A stretch of 16,475 nucleotides of DNA from an uncultured Eubacterium sp. (GTDB lineage: Bacteria > Bacillota > Clostridia > Lachnospirales > Lachnospiraceae). The DNA is taken from positions 1 through 16,475 of the forward strand of contig CAKRKO010000060.1 in NCBI GenBank assembly GCA_934358495.1, given 5' to 3'. A program made the position numbers and the translations under genes. Positions 1 through 7,061 of the stretch are shown one piece after another (position 1 is the first letter of the stretch; each line of letters opens with the position of its first letter). The notes beneath the pieces were generated by a model that saw nothing but the letters and a program-made list of their open reading frames with translations, had not been told where the DNA came from and made no database searches.

Positions 1-5
1 ATTGT

Positions 6-60
6 ACTCCCACTGAGAAAGACTTGTTATTACTCACCACTTGCAGAAGTGGGAGTCTTC
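6..60. repeat. Stem-loop sequence resembling an IS200/IS605-type element end
   Basis: A perfect 9-bp inverted repeat is seen (ACTCCCACT at 6-14, AGTGGGAGT at 48-56). The right arm also forms a tighter local hairpin: CCACTT (37-42), loop GCAG, AAGTGG (47-52), extended by ACTC/GAGT with one bulged base. Subterminal hairpins of the CCACTT...AAGTGG kind followed by a short tail are typical of IS200/IS605 (tnpA/tnpB) right ends, and the tail at 57-70 fits that style. No transposase or TnpB gene lies inside the window, so the body of any element would be to the left. It could instead be the terminator or an intergenic repeat of an unseen neighbour. Confidence 0.35.
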
Positions 61-100
61 TCGACTGAGATAAAAAATTCAACGTAATTTTCTATCAGAC

Positions 101-144
101 AATAAAGCAGGCAGCAATCCAGACTTCGTCTGTCCTGCCGCCTG
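101..144 (-). terminator. Rho-independent terminator downstream of glf
   Basis: Read on the minus strand, CAGGCGGCA (144-136) pairs with TGCTGCCTG (116-108) with one G-U. An inner CAGAC/GTCTG stem is closed by a GAA loop. The stem is followed by CTTTATT. It lies about 55 bp past the glf stop codon and is the first terminator-like structure after leuA, so it probably ends the leuA-sugar transferase-glf unit. The U tract is modest. Confidence 0.65.
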
Positions 145-198
145 ATATAATTTACTGCTACAGTCCATAGATTCCGTGTACTGTAACAATATGCTTCT

Positions 199-1308
199 TT
201 ATTTTGCAAGTTCTGCCTGTACACAGTCTAATGCTGCCTCGATGGTGTCATCCATGTCATAGTATTTGTACATGCCAAGTCGACCGCCGAAGATCACATT
301 TCCTTCTTTTGCTGCAAGTTCTGTATACTGCTCATAGAGTTTCAGATTTTTCTCATCATTCATCGGATAATAAGGCTCGTCCCCTTTGCTCCATGTCTGT
401 GGATACTCTCTGGTAATAACGGTATCCGGCTGTGTGCCATAAGTAAAATGTTTATGTTCAATAATTCGTGTAAACGGTACTTCATACTCTGTGTAGTTTA
501 CAACTGCATTTCCCTGATAGTTTTCTTCACCTTCGATGACTTCTGTCTCGAATTTCAGGGAACGGTACTCTAATTCTCCGTAGCAGTAATTGTAATACTC
601 ATCAATCATACCGGTATAAACAATCTTGTCCGCCTGCTCCATCCAGGAGTTTTTGTTTTTCAGGAAGTCCTCTTCCAGTTTCACTTCTACGCCATCCAAC
701 ATGCGCTCAATCATCTTGGTGTATCCCTCTACTGGGATTCCCTGATAATCGTCATTGAAGTAATTGTTGTCATAAGTAAAACGAACCGGCAGACGTTTGA
801 TGATAAATGACGGAAGCTCTGTAGCACGTTTTCCCCACTGCTTCTCGGTATAGCCTTTTACCAGTTTTGTATACACATCCGGTCCGATCAGGCTGATTGC
901 CTGTTCTTCCAGATTTTGCGGATTTTCCACATGGAAAGCTGCTTTCTGCTCTTCAATCTTCTCCTGTGCCTGCTTCGGCGTTACAACACCCCAAAGTTTG
1001 TTAAAGGTGTTCATGTTGAATGGAAGATTGTAGATCTCACCTTTGTAATTTGCAACCGGTGAATTGGTGTAACGGTTAAATTTTGCAAAGCTGTTTACAT
1101 AATTCCATACCGTCTCATTGGAAGTATGGAAAATGTGTGCACCATACTGGTGAACATCAATATCATGTACTTTCTCAGTGTAAATATTTCCTGCAATATG
1201 GTTCCGTTTGTCAATGACCAGACAGCTCTTTCCTGCTGCCTTTGCCTCGTGTGCAAATACTGCGCCAAATAATCCTGCTCCTACGATCAGATAATCATAT
1301 TTTTTCAT
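199..1308 (-). CDS. glf: UDP-galactopyranose mutase
   Basis: This cytoplasmic flavoenzyme interconverts UDP-galactopyranose and UDP-galactofuranose, supplying galactofuranose for surface polysaccharides. The 369-residue product is of normal family length. It opens with an FAD-binding beta-alpha-beta fold carrying GAGLFG (residues 10-15). Family blocks follow: HQYGAHIFHTS (53-63), FNMNTF (97-102), YTEKQWGK (153-160) and the C-terminal RLGMYKYYDMDDT segment (about 343-355) that contacts FAD and substrate. The frame is open upstream to a GTG at 1329, but the ATG at 1308 is preferred: AGGAGG lies 6 bases upstream and MKKYDYLIVGAG is the usual family start. It follows the sugar transferase by 38 bp with no terminator between, implying joint transcription and a galactofuranose-containing exopolysaccharide or capsule. 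No other glycosyltransferase is in the window. Confidence 0.96.
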   Translation of the reverse strand: MKKYDYLIVGAGLFGAVFAHEAKAAGKSCLVIDKRNHIAGNIYTEKVHDIDVHQYGAHIFHTSNETVWNYVNSFAKFNRYTNSPVANYKGEIYNLPFNMNTFNKLWGVVTPKQAQEKIEEQKAAFHVENPQNLEEQAISLIGPDVYTKLVKGYTEKQWGKRATELPSFIIKRLPVRFTYDNNYFNDDYQGIPVEGYTKMIERMLDGVEVKLEEDFLKNKNSWMEQADKIVYTGMIDEYYNYCYGELEYRSLKFETEVIEGEENYQGNAVVNYTEYEVPFTRIIEHKHFTYGTQPDTVITREYPQTWSKGDEPYYPMNDEKNLKLYEQYTELAAKEGNVIFGGRLGMYKYYDMDDTIEAALDCVQAELAK

Positions 1309-1346
1309 CAGATACCTCCTGTACACCACGTACGATTCGTAACTTT

Positions 1347-2786
1347 TTATTCTGCGCCTTCTTTTGCAAAAACGACTTTAAATGTCTTTAGGATAATTTT
1401 CAGATCCAGTTTCAGATTCCAGTTTTCGATATAATAAGCATCCAGACGAACAATTTCTTCAAAGTCTGTAATCTCGCTTCGTCCGCTTACCTGCCACATA
1501 CCAGTCAGCCCTGGCTTCATGCTTAGGCGGACTTTGTGATGCAGATCATATGCTGCTACCTCGTCCACTGTAGGAGGGCGGGTTCCCACAAGACTCATGT
1601 CACCTTTGAGAATATTGTAAAACTGTGGAAGTTCGTCGATACTCAGGGATCTTATAATATTTCCAATTCCCTTGCCCGGACCTTTTTCACTGCCGATGAT
1701 ACGCGGGTCATTATCCATTTTAAACATGTTGCCCTGCATCTTATTCTGTGCCATCAGCTCTTTTTTTCGTTCTTCCGCATCCATGTACATGGAACGGAAT
1801 TTGTACATCTTAAACCTGCGTCCATTTTTTCCGACACGTTCCTGACAATAGAAGATTGGTCCCGGTGACGCCTTATAGATCAGCGGTGCCACGAAAACAA
1901 AAGCAATACCGGTAATCGCACAGCCCACAATACCTGCTGCAATATCTGTCAGTCGCTTTAATCCCATTGGAATACTGCTTGCTGTATTAATACTGGTTGT
2001 CATACAGGTATAACCACCAATTCGCTCAATGGTCCGGTTCGGGAGTGCATCATCCGTATAATCCAGTGCAATATGCACAACCACGCCCATCTGAAGCAGT
2101 GTCCATGTCAGCTCATCCACTTCATTATCATCCTGTGCTAATTTAATCATAACCTCATCGATGACGTTCTTCTGAATATAAGTCAGCAGATTGTCTTTGT
2201 TACATACAACCGGAATCCCCTCTATTTTTTCATTTTCAAGATCACGGTTCATGATTGCCAGACCTGCAAGGTTAAATCCATTGTACATACGGTTGGAAAA
2301 CTGACGCACCATCTCTGACGCATACTCTTCCGTGCTGATTACCAGGAAGTTTGGCTGATTTTTTCCTTTCCATACAATCCGTCGAATGTTCAGCTTCCAC
2401 AAAAATCTGCCTACCAGCATGAAAATGATCGTAAATCCAAAGGAGGTCAGGAATACCTGTCTGGAAAACCAGAATGCCTGCTTCGTCACATACAGATATG
2501 CCATGACTAGGCCCCACATGATAATGTTGTGGACCAGAACGGATTCTATCTCCCTGATAAAACTACGTTTTAAAATATTTTTGTAAGTTCCACGCAGCAA
2601 CACATAACAGAGATCAATAATGATCAGCAATATGTTTACGTGTGCATACAGACTCGTCTCACGATAAAGCTGCAGTGTGTCATGCCGGAAGAAGTACGAA
2701 GCCACATATGCAATCTGAATACAGATCAGATCAATGATCATAAAATCTATATGCTTCCACCAGCCATACTTTTTCTTTTGATTCAT
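1347..2786 (-). CDS. Polyprenyl glycosylphosphotransferase (exopolysaccharide-initiating sugar transferase)
   Basis: This membrane enzyme transfers a sugar-1-phosphate from a UDP-sugar to undecaprenyl phosphate, starting assembly of an exopolysaccharide repeat unit. The 479 residues follow the WbaP/CpsE plan. Hydrophobic N-terminal segments lie at about 13-33, 48-65, 85-101 and 109-129. A Rossmann-like middle domain spans about 145-245, another hydrophobic segment about 281-303, and the catalytic sugar transferase domain about 275-475. In the last are KMYKFRSM (326-333), the catalytic Asp-Glu pair in SIDELPQF (D384, E385), SLVGTRPP (398-405) and KPGLTGMWQVSGR (424-436). A GAGGGA-type ribosome binding site precedes the ATG. 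It lies 34 bp after leuA and 38 bp before glf on the same strand. The sugar transferred (galactose, glucose or an N-acetylated amino sugar) cannot be told from sequence. Confidence 0.93.
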   Translation of the reverse strand: MNQKKKYGWWKHIDFMIIDLICIQIAYVASYFFRHDTLQLYRETSLYAHVNILLIIIDLCYVLLRGTYKNILKRSFIREIESVLVHNIIMWGLVMAYLYVTKQAFWFSRQVFLTSFGFTIIFMLVGRFLWKLNIRRIVWKGKNQPNFLVISTEEYASEMVRQFSNRMYNGFNLAGLAIMNRDLENEKIEGIPVVCNKDNLLTYIQKNVIDEVMIKLAQDDNEVDELTWTLLQMGVVVHIALDYTDDALPNRTIERIGGYTCMTTSINTASSIPMGLKRLTDIAAGIVGCAITGIAFVFVAPLIYKASPGPIFYCQERVGKNGRRFKMYKFRSMYMDAEERKKELMAQNKMQGNMFKMDNDPRIIGSEKGPGKGIGNIIRSLSIDELPQFYNILKGDMSLVGTRPPTVDEVAAYDLHHKVRLSMKPGLTGMWQVSGRSEITDFEEIVRLDAYYIENWNLKLDLKIILKTFKVVFAKEGAE

Positions 2787-2820
2787 AGCATCCCTCGTCT
2801 TAATTTCAAGTGTCTGTCTC

Positions 2821-4482
2821 TTATTTTATAGCTAAACGGTTCAATCCGCTGAAGAATGCACGGATTGTTGCTTTTGTAATATTAGAGCTGTCACCTGCGC
2901 CAAAAAGTACTTTTCCGGTGCTGTTATCTCTCATCTCAATGTAAGCAGCTGCTCTCGCGTGAGAACCAGATCCAAGCGCATGCTCAGAATAGTTCATAAC
3001 GCGTACATCAAGGTCAAATTCTTTGTTGATGGCTGTCTTGACAGCATCCAGCGGGCCGTTACCTTTTGCTTCAATATGGTATGGTTTTTTCTTATATTTA
3101 AAATCAATGGTTGCCACGCAGTCTTTGTCGTTGACATCCTCCACGCGGATTTTCTTGAACTCAAACGGATCATCCAATGCAATATATTCATGTTTGAACG
3201 CATCAAAGATCTGCTCCGGTGCAATCTCTCCGCCTTTTTCCTCGGATATTTTCTGAATAACATCCGCGAACTCTTTGTGCATTTCCTTCGGAAGTTTGTA
3301 GCCATACATGGATTCCATAACGAAAGCTACGCCGCCTTTTCCGGACTGGCTGTTGATACGAACCACCGGCTCGTACTCTCTGCCGATATCTGCCGGATCA
3401 ATCGGAAGGTATGGAACCTCCCAAATACCTGTGTTGCGCTCACGCAGTGCGTGCACACCTTTGTTGATGGCATCCTGATGAGAACCGGAAAATGCAGTAA
3501 ATACAAGTTTTCCTGCATACGGATGACGCATGTCGATATCCATCTTACAGCATCTCTCATATACATCAATAATCTCTTTAATATTCTCAATGTTCAGTTC
3601 CGGATCAATACCCTGTGAAAACATATTGTATGCTACGTTCAACACGTCAATATTTCCGGTACGCTCTCCGTTTCCAAATAAAGTACCCTCCACACGGTCA
3701 GCTCCTGCCAGCAGACTCAGCTCTGTAGCGGCAATACCTGTTCCGCGGTCATTGTGCGGATGTACGCTTAAAATAATAGAATCTCTGTTTTTAAAATGTT
3801 TATGCATCCATTCAATCTGATCAGCATACACATTCGGTGTGTTCATCTCAACAGTTGCCGGAAGGTTGAAGATAATCTTGTTTTCCGGTGTCGGCTGCCA
3901 GACATTCTGAACTGCGGTACAAATATCCAGTGCAAACTCAACCTCTGTACCGGTAAAGCTCTCCGGGGAATACTCCAGCTGGATATTTCCGTCAAATTTT
4001 GCAGTACGCTCTTTTACCATTTTTGTTCCATCAATGGCAATCTGTTTAATTGCTTCTTTATCTTTATGAAAAACCACATCACGCTGAAGTACAGAAGTCG
4101 AATTGTAAATATGAACAATTACATTCTTGATTCCCTGAATTGCCTCAAACGTACGGTCGATCAGATGCTCTCTGCACTGTGTCAGAACCTGAACCTGTAC
4201 ATCGTCCGGAATCATATTCTCATCTACCAATTTTCGTAAAAAATCATACTCAATCTGAGATGCTGCCGGAAAACCAATCTCGATCTGCTTAAAACCAAGT
4301 TTTAACAGCAGCTGAAACATCTCCATTTTTTCTTCTACATTCATCGGATCGATCAGGGCCTGATTTCCATCCCGCAGATCCACGCTGCACCAGATTGGTG
4401 CATGCTCGATCTCTTTATCCGGCCATTCACGCTCCGGATAATGTAATACCGGCACTCTTTTGTATTTTCCATAATTTAACAT
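2821..4482 (-). CDS. leuA: 2-isopropylmalate synthase
   Basis: This enzyme condenses acetyl-CoA with 2-oxoisovalerate, the committed step of leucine synthesis. The start at 4482 gives 553 residues, matching the longer actinobacterial/yeast-like LeuA type. Catalytic and metal-binding residues are visible in the TIM-barrel part: DLRDGNQALIDPM (35-47, metal Asp38), HPHND (H241, H243) and NGERTGN (N277). A linker and the C-terminal leucine-sensing LeuA dimer domain follow from about 420 onward, including GSGSHARAAAYIEM, so feedback inhibition by leucine is expected. The frame is open to an ATG at 4542, but GGGAGA sits 8 bases before the ATG at 4482 and homologues start near this point. No leuB, leuC, leuD or ilv gene is adjacent. 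The next genes on the strand are for exopolysaccharide, an unusual partnership. Confidence 0.95.
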   Translation of the reverse strand: MLNYGKYKRVPVLHYPEREWPDKEIEHAPIWCSVDLRDGNQALIDPMNVEEKMEMFQLLLKLGFKQIEIGFPAASQIEYDFLRKLVDENMIPDDVQVQVLTQCREHLIDRTFEAIQGIKNVIVHIYNSTSVLQRDVVFHKDKEAIKQIAIDGTKMVKERTAKFDGNIQLEYSPESFTGTEVEFALDICTAVQNVWQPTPENKIIFNLPATVEMNTPNVYADQIEWMHKHFKNRDSIILSVHPHNDRGTGIAATELSLLAGADRVEGTLFGNGERTGNIDVLNVAYNMFSQGIDPELNIENIKEIIDVYERCCKMDIDMRHPYAGKLVFTAFSGSHQDAINKGVHALRERNTGIWEVPYLPIDPADIGREYEPVVRINSQSGKGGVAFVMESMYGYKLPKEMHKEFADVIQKISEEKGGEIAPEQIFDAFKHEYIALDDPFEFKKIRVEDVNDKDCVATIDFKYKKKPYHIEAKGNGPLDAVKTAINKEFDLDVRVMNYSEHALGSGSHARAAAYIEMRDNSTGKVLFGAGDSSNITKATIRAFFSGLNRLAIK

Positions 4483-4597
4483 GTCAATCTCTCCCATTGT
4501 CTTACTTCTTTTATACATGCTGCAGTACATTTCGCGTATCACTTTTCTTGAAAAAGGGCGTAAAATGCCTGTAATTATTATTTCTTGCTAAATATAC

Positions 4598-4626
4598 ATA
4601 TTATATCATCTATCTTAACGTTGCAA
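4598..4626 (-). promoter_or_regulatory. Proximal promoter of leuA
   Basis: Read on the minus strand, TTGCAA (4626-4621) and TAATAT (4603-4598) are separated by exactly 17 bases. The predicted start near 4591 leaves a leader of about 110 nt before the leuA ATG. No T-box hallmark (AGGGTGG-type bulge) or leucine-rich leader peptide is evident in that leader. Confidence 0.6.
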
Positions 4627-4660
4627 GATGATTTTTCTGAATAATTCATGAAGTTTTCCA

Positions 4661-4716
4661 AATAAAAATAAAAATGAGCAAGTTTTCCCTTTATTTCAAA
4701 CAAGAAAACTTACTCA
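4661..4716 (-). terminator. Terminator-like hairpin immediately downstream of a consensus promoter
   Basis: On the minus strand, TGAGTAAGTTTTC (4716-4704) pairs with GAAAACTTGCTCA (4687-4675), 12 of 13 positions Watson-Crick, with a loop of about 16 nt. A T-rich run (TTTTTATTTTTATT, 4674-4661) follows, the form of an intrinsic terminator. It begins at the predicted first nucleotide of the transcript from the promoter at 4723-4751. A second copy of the right arm's GGAAAACTT core lies further downstream (4659-4651) and could pair competitively with the left arm. Confidence 0.6.
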
Positions 4717-4722
4717 ATATCT

Positions 4723-4751
4723 ATGATAGCATATACTAACTCAAGTGTCAA
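4723..4751 (-). promoter_or_regulatory. Distal consensus promoter upstream of leuA
   Basis: Read on the minus strand, TTGACA (4751-4746) and TATCAT (4728-4723) are separated by 17 bases. This is nearly ideal for the housekeeping sigma factor. The predicted start, about 7 nt after the -10 box (around 4716), coincides with the first base of the hairpin at 4675-4716. The promoter therefore either makes a very short RNA or depends on read-through to reach leuA. Confidence 0.6.
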
Positions 4752-4816
4752 CATGTATTAAGTTCAATACAATTGCAAAAAAGCCCCCTTATTGATCGTT
4801 TTGTATCAGAGAATAC

Positions 4817-4868
4817 TTGCAATTTTTGATTTTTTATATTATTATGGGAAAAAGCTTATGGAAAGCTT
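4817..4868 (+). promoter_or_regulatory. Ferredoxin promoter with 5'-terminal stem-loop
   Basis: TTGCAA (4817-4822), a 17-base T-rich spacer and TATTAT (4840-4845) predict a start near 4852. The message then opens with a compact hairpin, AAGCTT (4852-4857), loop ATGGA, AAGCTT (4863-4868). Hairpins at the extreme 5' end are known to protect bacterial mRNAs from decay, so this fits a strongly expressed message. The AATTGCAA at 4771-4778 and TTGCAATT at 4817-4824 form an 8-bp inverted repeat overlapping the -35 box. Confidence 0.6.
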
Positions 4869-4901
4869 GACGAACAAGTATTTTTTAAGGAGGAAAAAAT
4901 T

Positions 4902-5072
4902 ATGGCATACGTAATTAACGATTCTTGTGTAATGTGTGGCGCATGTGCTGGTGGATGTCCAGTAGGTGCTATTTCTGAGGGAGATGCTCAGTACGTTATC
5001 GACGCTGACGCTTGCATCGATTGCGGCGCTTGCGCAGGTACATGTCCTACAGGTGCTATCGCAGAGGCTTAA
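4902..5072 (+). CDS. 2[4Fe-4S] ferredoxin, clostridial type
   Basis: This small soluble electron carrier serves anaerobic redox enzymes such as pyruvate:ferredoxin oxidoreductase, hydrogenase or Rnf. The 56-residue product (normal clostridial length about 55) has two complete cluster motifs of the CxxCxxCxxxCP type: C9, C12, C15, C19-P20 and C38, C41, C44, C48-P49. The two halves are internal duplicates, each ending in a GAI segment. The start is the ATG at 4902, with AAGGAGG ending 8 bases upstream. The gene stands alone between its own promoter (4817-4845) and terminator (5113-5146), so it is probably monocistronic. Its codons are richer in G and C than the flanking DNA, consistent with high expression. 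Confidence 0.97.
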   Translation: MAYVINDSCVMCGACAGGCPVGAISEGDAQYVIDADACIDCGACAGTCPTGAIAEA

Positions 5073-5112
5073 TCTTAAGTCCTTATTAGCACATAGTATT
5101 AAGAAAATGACA

Positions 5113-5146
5113 AAAACTGCTGTACTGATGTATGGCAGTTTTTTAT
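5113..5146 (+). terminator. Terminator of the ferredoxin gene
   Basis: AAAACTGC (5113-5120) pairs with GCAGTTTT (5135-5142). The stem extends inwards through TGTAC/GTATG wobble pairs around a TGAT loop, and the right arm runs directly into six T residues. It is a classic intrinsic terminator, 40 bp after the ferredoxin stop codon. Confidence 0.85.
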
Positions 5147-5278
5147 ATTCTGAATTTCTATATTGGATTTGTGTGTCAAAACACTCAAATCTTGATTACA
5201 CAGATTGCTCCGTGCTTTACACTCCCACAAATTTTAATAAAAATATATTTTTTTCTTCCTTTTACATAAACTTTAGTG

Positions 5279-5335
5279 TATAATAAAGTCATAATTTAGT
5301 ATAGTTGAGTTTTAAACTAAATCATAATAAATTAT
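5279..5335 (+). promoter_or_regulatory. Promoter and possible auto-operator of the LacI-family gene
   Basis: A TATAAT box lies at 5279-5284, with a weak -35 candidate (TTCCTT, 5256-5261, 17 bp spacing). Two nested perfect inverted repeats follow: ATTTAGT (5294-5300) with ACTAAAT (5316-5322), and ATAATTTA (5291-5298) with TAAATTAT (5328-5335). The same AT-rich half-sites recur in the leader of the sugar operon (16121-16158). Their place just after the -10 box suits repression, possibly autoregulation. Local AT-richness lowers the weight of any single match. Confidence 0.4.
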
Positions 5336-5350
5336 CTATGGAGAAAAAAG

Positions 5351-6373
5351 ATGGCTATTACAGCAAAAAAAATTGCAGAAAAGCTTAACCTGTCTCCATC
5401 TGCTGTATCTCTGGCGCTAAACGGCAAACCTGGTGTCAGTGACAGTACAAGAGAACTTGTTCTTGCAGAAGCAGAAAGGCTGGGTTATGCAAAGCAAAAG
5501 GTTACAACCGCCGGACCACAAAATATCCGTTTTGTAATTTTTCTAAGCAATCAGCGTGAAATCATTCAAGAAACCACTTTCTATTCCTACATACTGCAAG
5601 GAATCGAAAAATATGCGAAACGATATGGATATAATGTTCTTGTAAGTTATTATCGCGCCGACGAAGATCCAACATTACAATTAAATGCAATTTCTTCAGA
5701 TGTTACGGGACTGATCATTCTCGGAACATCTATTGAACGTTCTCGGTTAGAAGAGCTGCGCCCACTGTTTGATCTTAACCTTCCTATGGTATTGGTCGAT
5801 AACTATATCGAAGCTCTTGGCATTGACTGTGTTGTTACAGATAATTACCGTGGCTCTTACAATGCCACAAAATACCTTTTAGGAAAAGGGTATACAGATC
5901 TTGGTTACCTGCGTTCCAAATCCAAAATCGATAACTTTCGCAGACGTCAGGAAGGATTTTTCAATGCCTGCAAAGAGGCAGCACTTGATGAAAATTATAT
6001 TATGATCGATGTAGGTATTTCTTCCCAGAAAGCATATAACGATATGAGTGAGTGGCTCAATAATAATCAGCCGCCCCGTGCTTTACTTGCAGATAATGAT
6101 GTAATTGCAACGGCATGCACTCGCGCTCTAAAAGCACATGGCTATCGGATTCCGGAAGATGTCGCAGTTATCGGATTTGATAACATGCCTTTGTGTTCGA
6201 TGGTGGAACCTCCTCTTACTGCCATTGATGTAGACAAAGAAATGATTGGCAAAACAGCGGTTAATCTTCTCCACAATCGCATCGCAGAGTTCTACTCTGG
6301 TGCAGAATCCATTAACGACGGAACACTCCTCGTTTATGTTTCCACAAAATTAGTAGAACGTGAAACCACATAA
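5351..6373 (+). CDS. LacI-family transcriptional regulator
   Basis: This is a ligand-responsive DNA-binding repressor of standard length (340 residues). The N-terminal helix-turn-helix covers about residues 3-24 (ITAKKIAEKLNLSPSAVS), followed by the hinge segment to about residue 47 (VSDSTRELVLAEAERLGY). A periplasmic-binding-protein-like effector domain spans about 58-335. It includes a SRxEELRP-like stretch and the conserved AVIGFDNMP segment near 273-281. The start is supported by GGAG 7 bases upstream. It has its own promoter and terminator and is convergent with the eight-gene sugar operon, which makes it the likely local regulator of that operon. The effector would then be the imported sugar or an intermediate. 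The regulator-operon link is inferred from proximity and shared half-sites. Confidence 0.93.
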   Translation: MAITAKKIAEKLNLSPSAVSLALNGKPGVSDSTRELVLAEAERLGYAKQKVTTAGPQNIRFVIFLSNQREIIQETTFYSYILQGIEKYAKRYGYNVLVSYYRADEDPTLQLNAISSDVTGLIILGTSIERSRLEELRPLFDLNLPMVLVDNYIEALGIDCVVTDNYRGSYNATKYLLGKGYTDLGYLRSKSKIDNFRRRQEGFFNACKEAALDENYIMIDVGISSQKAYNDMSEWLNNNQPPRALLADNDVIATACTRALKAHGYRIPEDVAVIGFDNMPLCSMVEPPLTAIDVDKEMIGKTAVNLLHNRIAEFYSGAESINDGTLLVYVSTKLVERETT

Positions 6374-6387
6374 AATACTTTTCATGT

Positions 6388-6424
6388 AAAAATAAGCACG
6401 GTCGCTGACTGTGCTTATTTTATA
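6388..6424 (+). terminator. Terminator of the LacI-family gene, probably bidirectional
   Basis: AAAATAAGCAC (6389-6399) and GTGCTTATTTT (6411-6421) form a perfect 11-bp stem, with GTC/GAC adding inner pairs. It is T-rich on the exit side in both directions, so it can end the regulator's message and also back up the operon terminator at 6427-6477. Confidence 0.85.
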
Positions 6425-6426
6425 AT

Positions 6427-6477
6427 ATAAAGCAAAATAAACAGACCCAACAGCAACTACCGTTGTCATTGAGTCTG
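6427..6477 (-). terminator. Terminator of the sugar operon
   Basis: On the minus strand, CAGACTCAA (6477-6469) pairs with TTGGGTCTG (6450-6442) with one G-U. CAAC/GTTG forms an inner stem, and TTTATTTTGCTTTAT follows. It lies about 70 bp after the cupin stop codon and marks the operon's end. Confidence 0.8.
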
Positions 6478-6545
6478 CCTGTAGAGATTATATATTATCC
6501 CTATACATGAGGAAGAAAACAAATCTAGATTGGATGGTAAATCTT

Positions 6546-6965
6546 TTATTCTTCTGGTGGAATAATTTCATCTGCCTGTTTTCCAAGAGCTGCTTCGGAG
6601 CCTGGAACCTGATATACAGCTACCATATGTGTAGTCATATCCGGTCCATTTACGGTTCCATGCTCAAGATGCGCCGGAATACGTACAAAATCGCCTGGCT
6701 GCATCAATTCAGAAATTCTTGTACCATCTTCCAGAATGATATACTGTTCACAATCTTTTCCATCAATCATATACAAAATCTCATCGCATTCATGGCTATG
6801 CTGACTGTGTCCTAATCCCGGGAGCAGGGTAACAATACCGCCCGTCATGTTGTCTGTACCTGTTGTACGCGGCTCAATTGTCCATGCAAGTGTTCCCCAA
6901 GGAAATTTCTGAGTCTCACACTGTTTTGTATTTACAAAAAATTCTTTTCCTGTATATTTTTTCAT
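6546..6965 (-). CDS. Small single-domain cupin protein
   Basis: The 139-residue protein is a single beta-barrel cupin. Motif 1 is intact (H56, H58, E62, G69 in HSQHSHECDEILYMIDG), as is motif 2 (G91, P97, H102, N106 in GDFVRIPAHLEHGTVN). The His/His/Glu/His metal site is therefore complete and the protein is likely a metalloenzyme or sugar-binding cupin, not a degenerate one. An AAGGAG site 9 bases before the ATG supports the start. It is the last gene of the operon, after the Gfo/Idh protein. Small cupins in sugar operons may be isomerases, epimerases, mutarotase-like proteins or lyases. Nothing here distinguishes these, so the substrate is left open. Confidence 0.85.
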   Translation of the reverse strand: MKKYTGKEFFVNTKQCETQKFPWGTLAWTIEPRTTGTDNMTGGIVTLLPGLGHSQHSHECDEILYMIDGKDCEQYIILEDGTRISELMQPGDFVRIPAHLEHGTVNGPDMTTHMVAVYQVPGSEAALGKQADEIIPPEE

Positions 6966-7012
6966 GATAATGATCTCCTTTTATACCGATAAGATTTTAT
7001 TTAATTCGATCA

Positions 7013-7040
7013 TTCCGAGTCGGTTTACGCCGACTCAGAA
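7013..7040 (-). other. Intercistronic stem-loop
   Basis: GAGTCGG (7017-7023) and CCGACTC (7030-7036) form a perfect 7-bp stem with a 6-nt loop, plus three outer pairs past one mismatch. On the operon strand no U run follows, so it is less likely a terminator than an mRNA-processing or stabilising element between the Gfo/Idh and cupin genes. Confidence 0.45.
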
Positions 7041-7061
7041 CAATCATATATTTTTTAACTC

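Noticed and set aside
2959..3618. Open frame of 219 codons on the plus strand
   Set aside because: It lies entirely antisense to leuA, whose conserved motifs are complete, and its translation shows no recognisable family features. It is a shadow frame.
4483..4660. T-box or other amino-acid-responsive leader for leuA
   Set aside because: T-box control of leuA is common in Firmicutes, but I see no specifier stem or AGGGTGG-type T-box sequence, and no leucine-rich leader peptide.
4966..5283. Open frame of 105 codons overlapping the ferredoxin gene
   Set aside because: It is out of frame with the ferredoxin, which has both cluster motifs, a good ribosome binding site and a terminator inside this frame.
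6507..6815. Open frame of 102 codons on the plus strand after the LacI-family gene
   Set aside because: It is antisense to the cupin gene, whose two motifs are intact, and it overlaps the operon terminator region without start signals.
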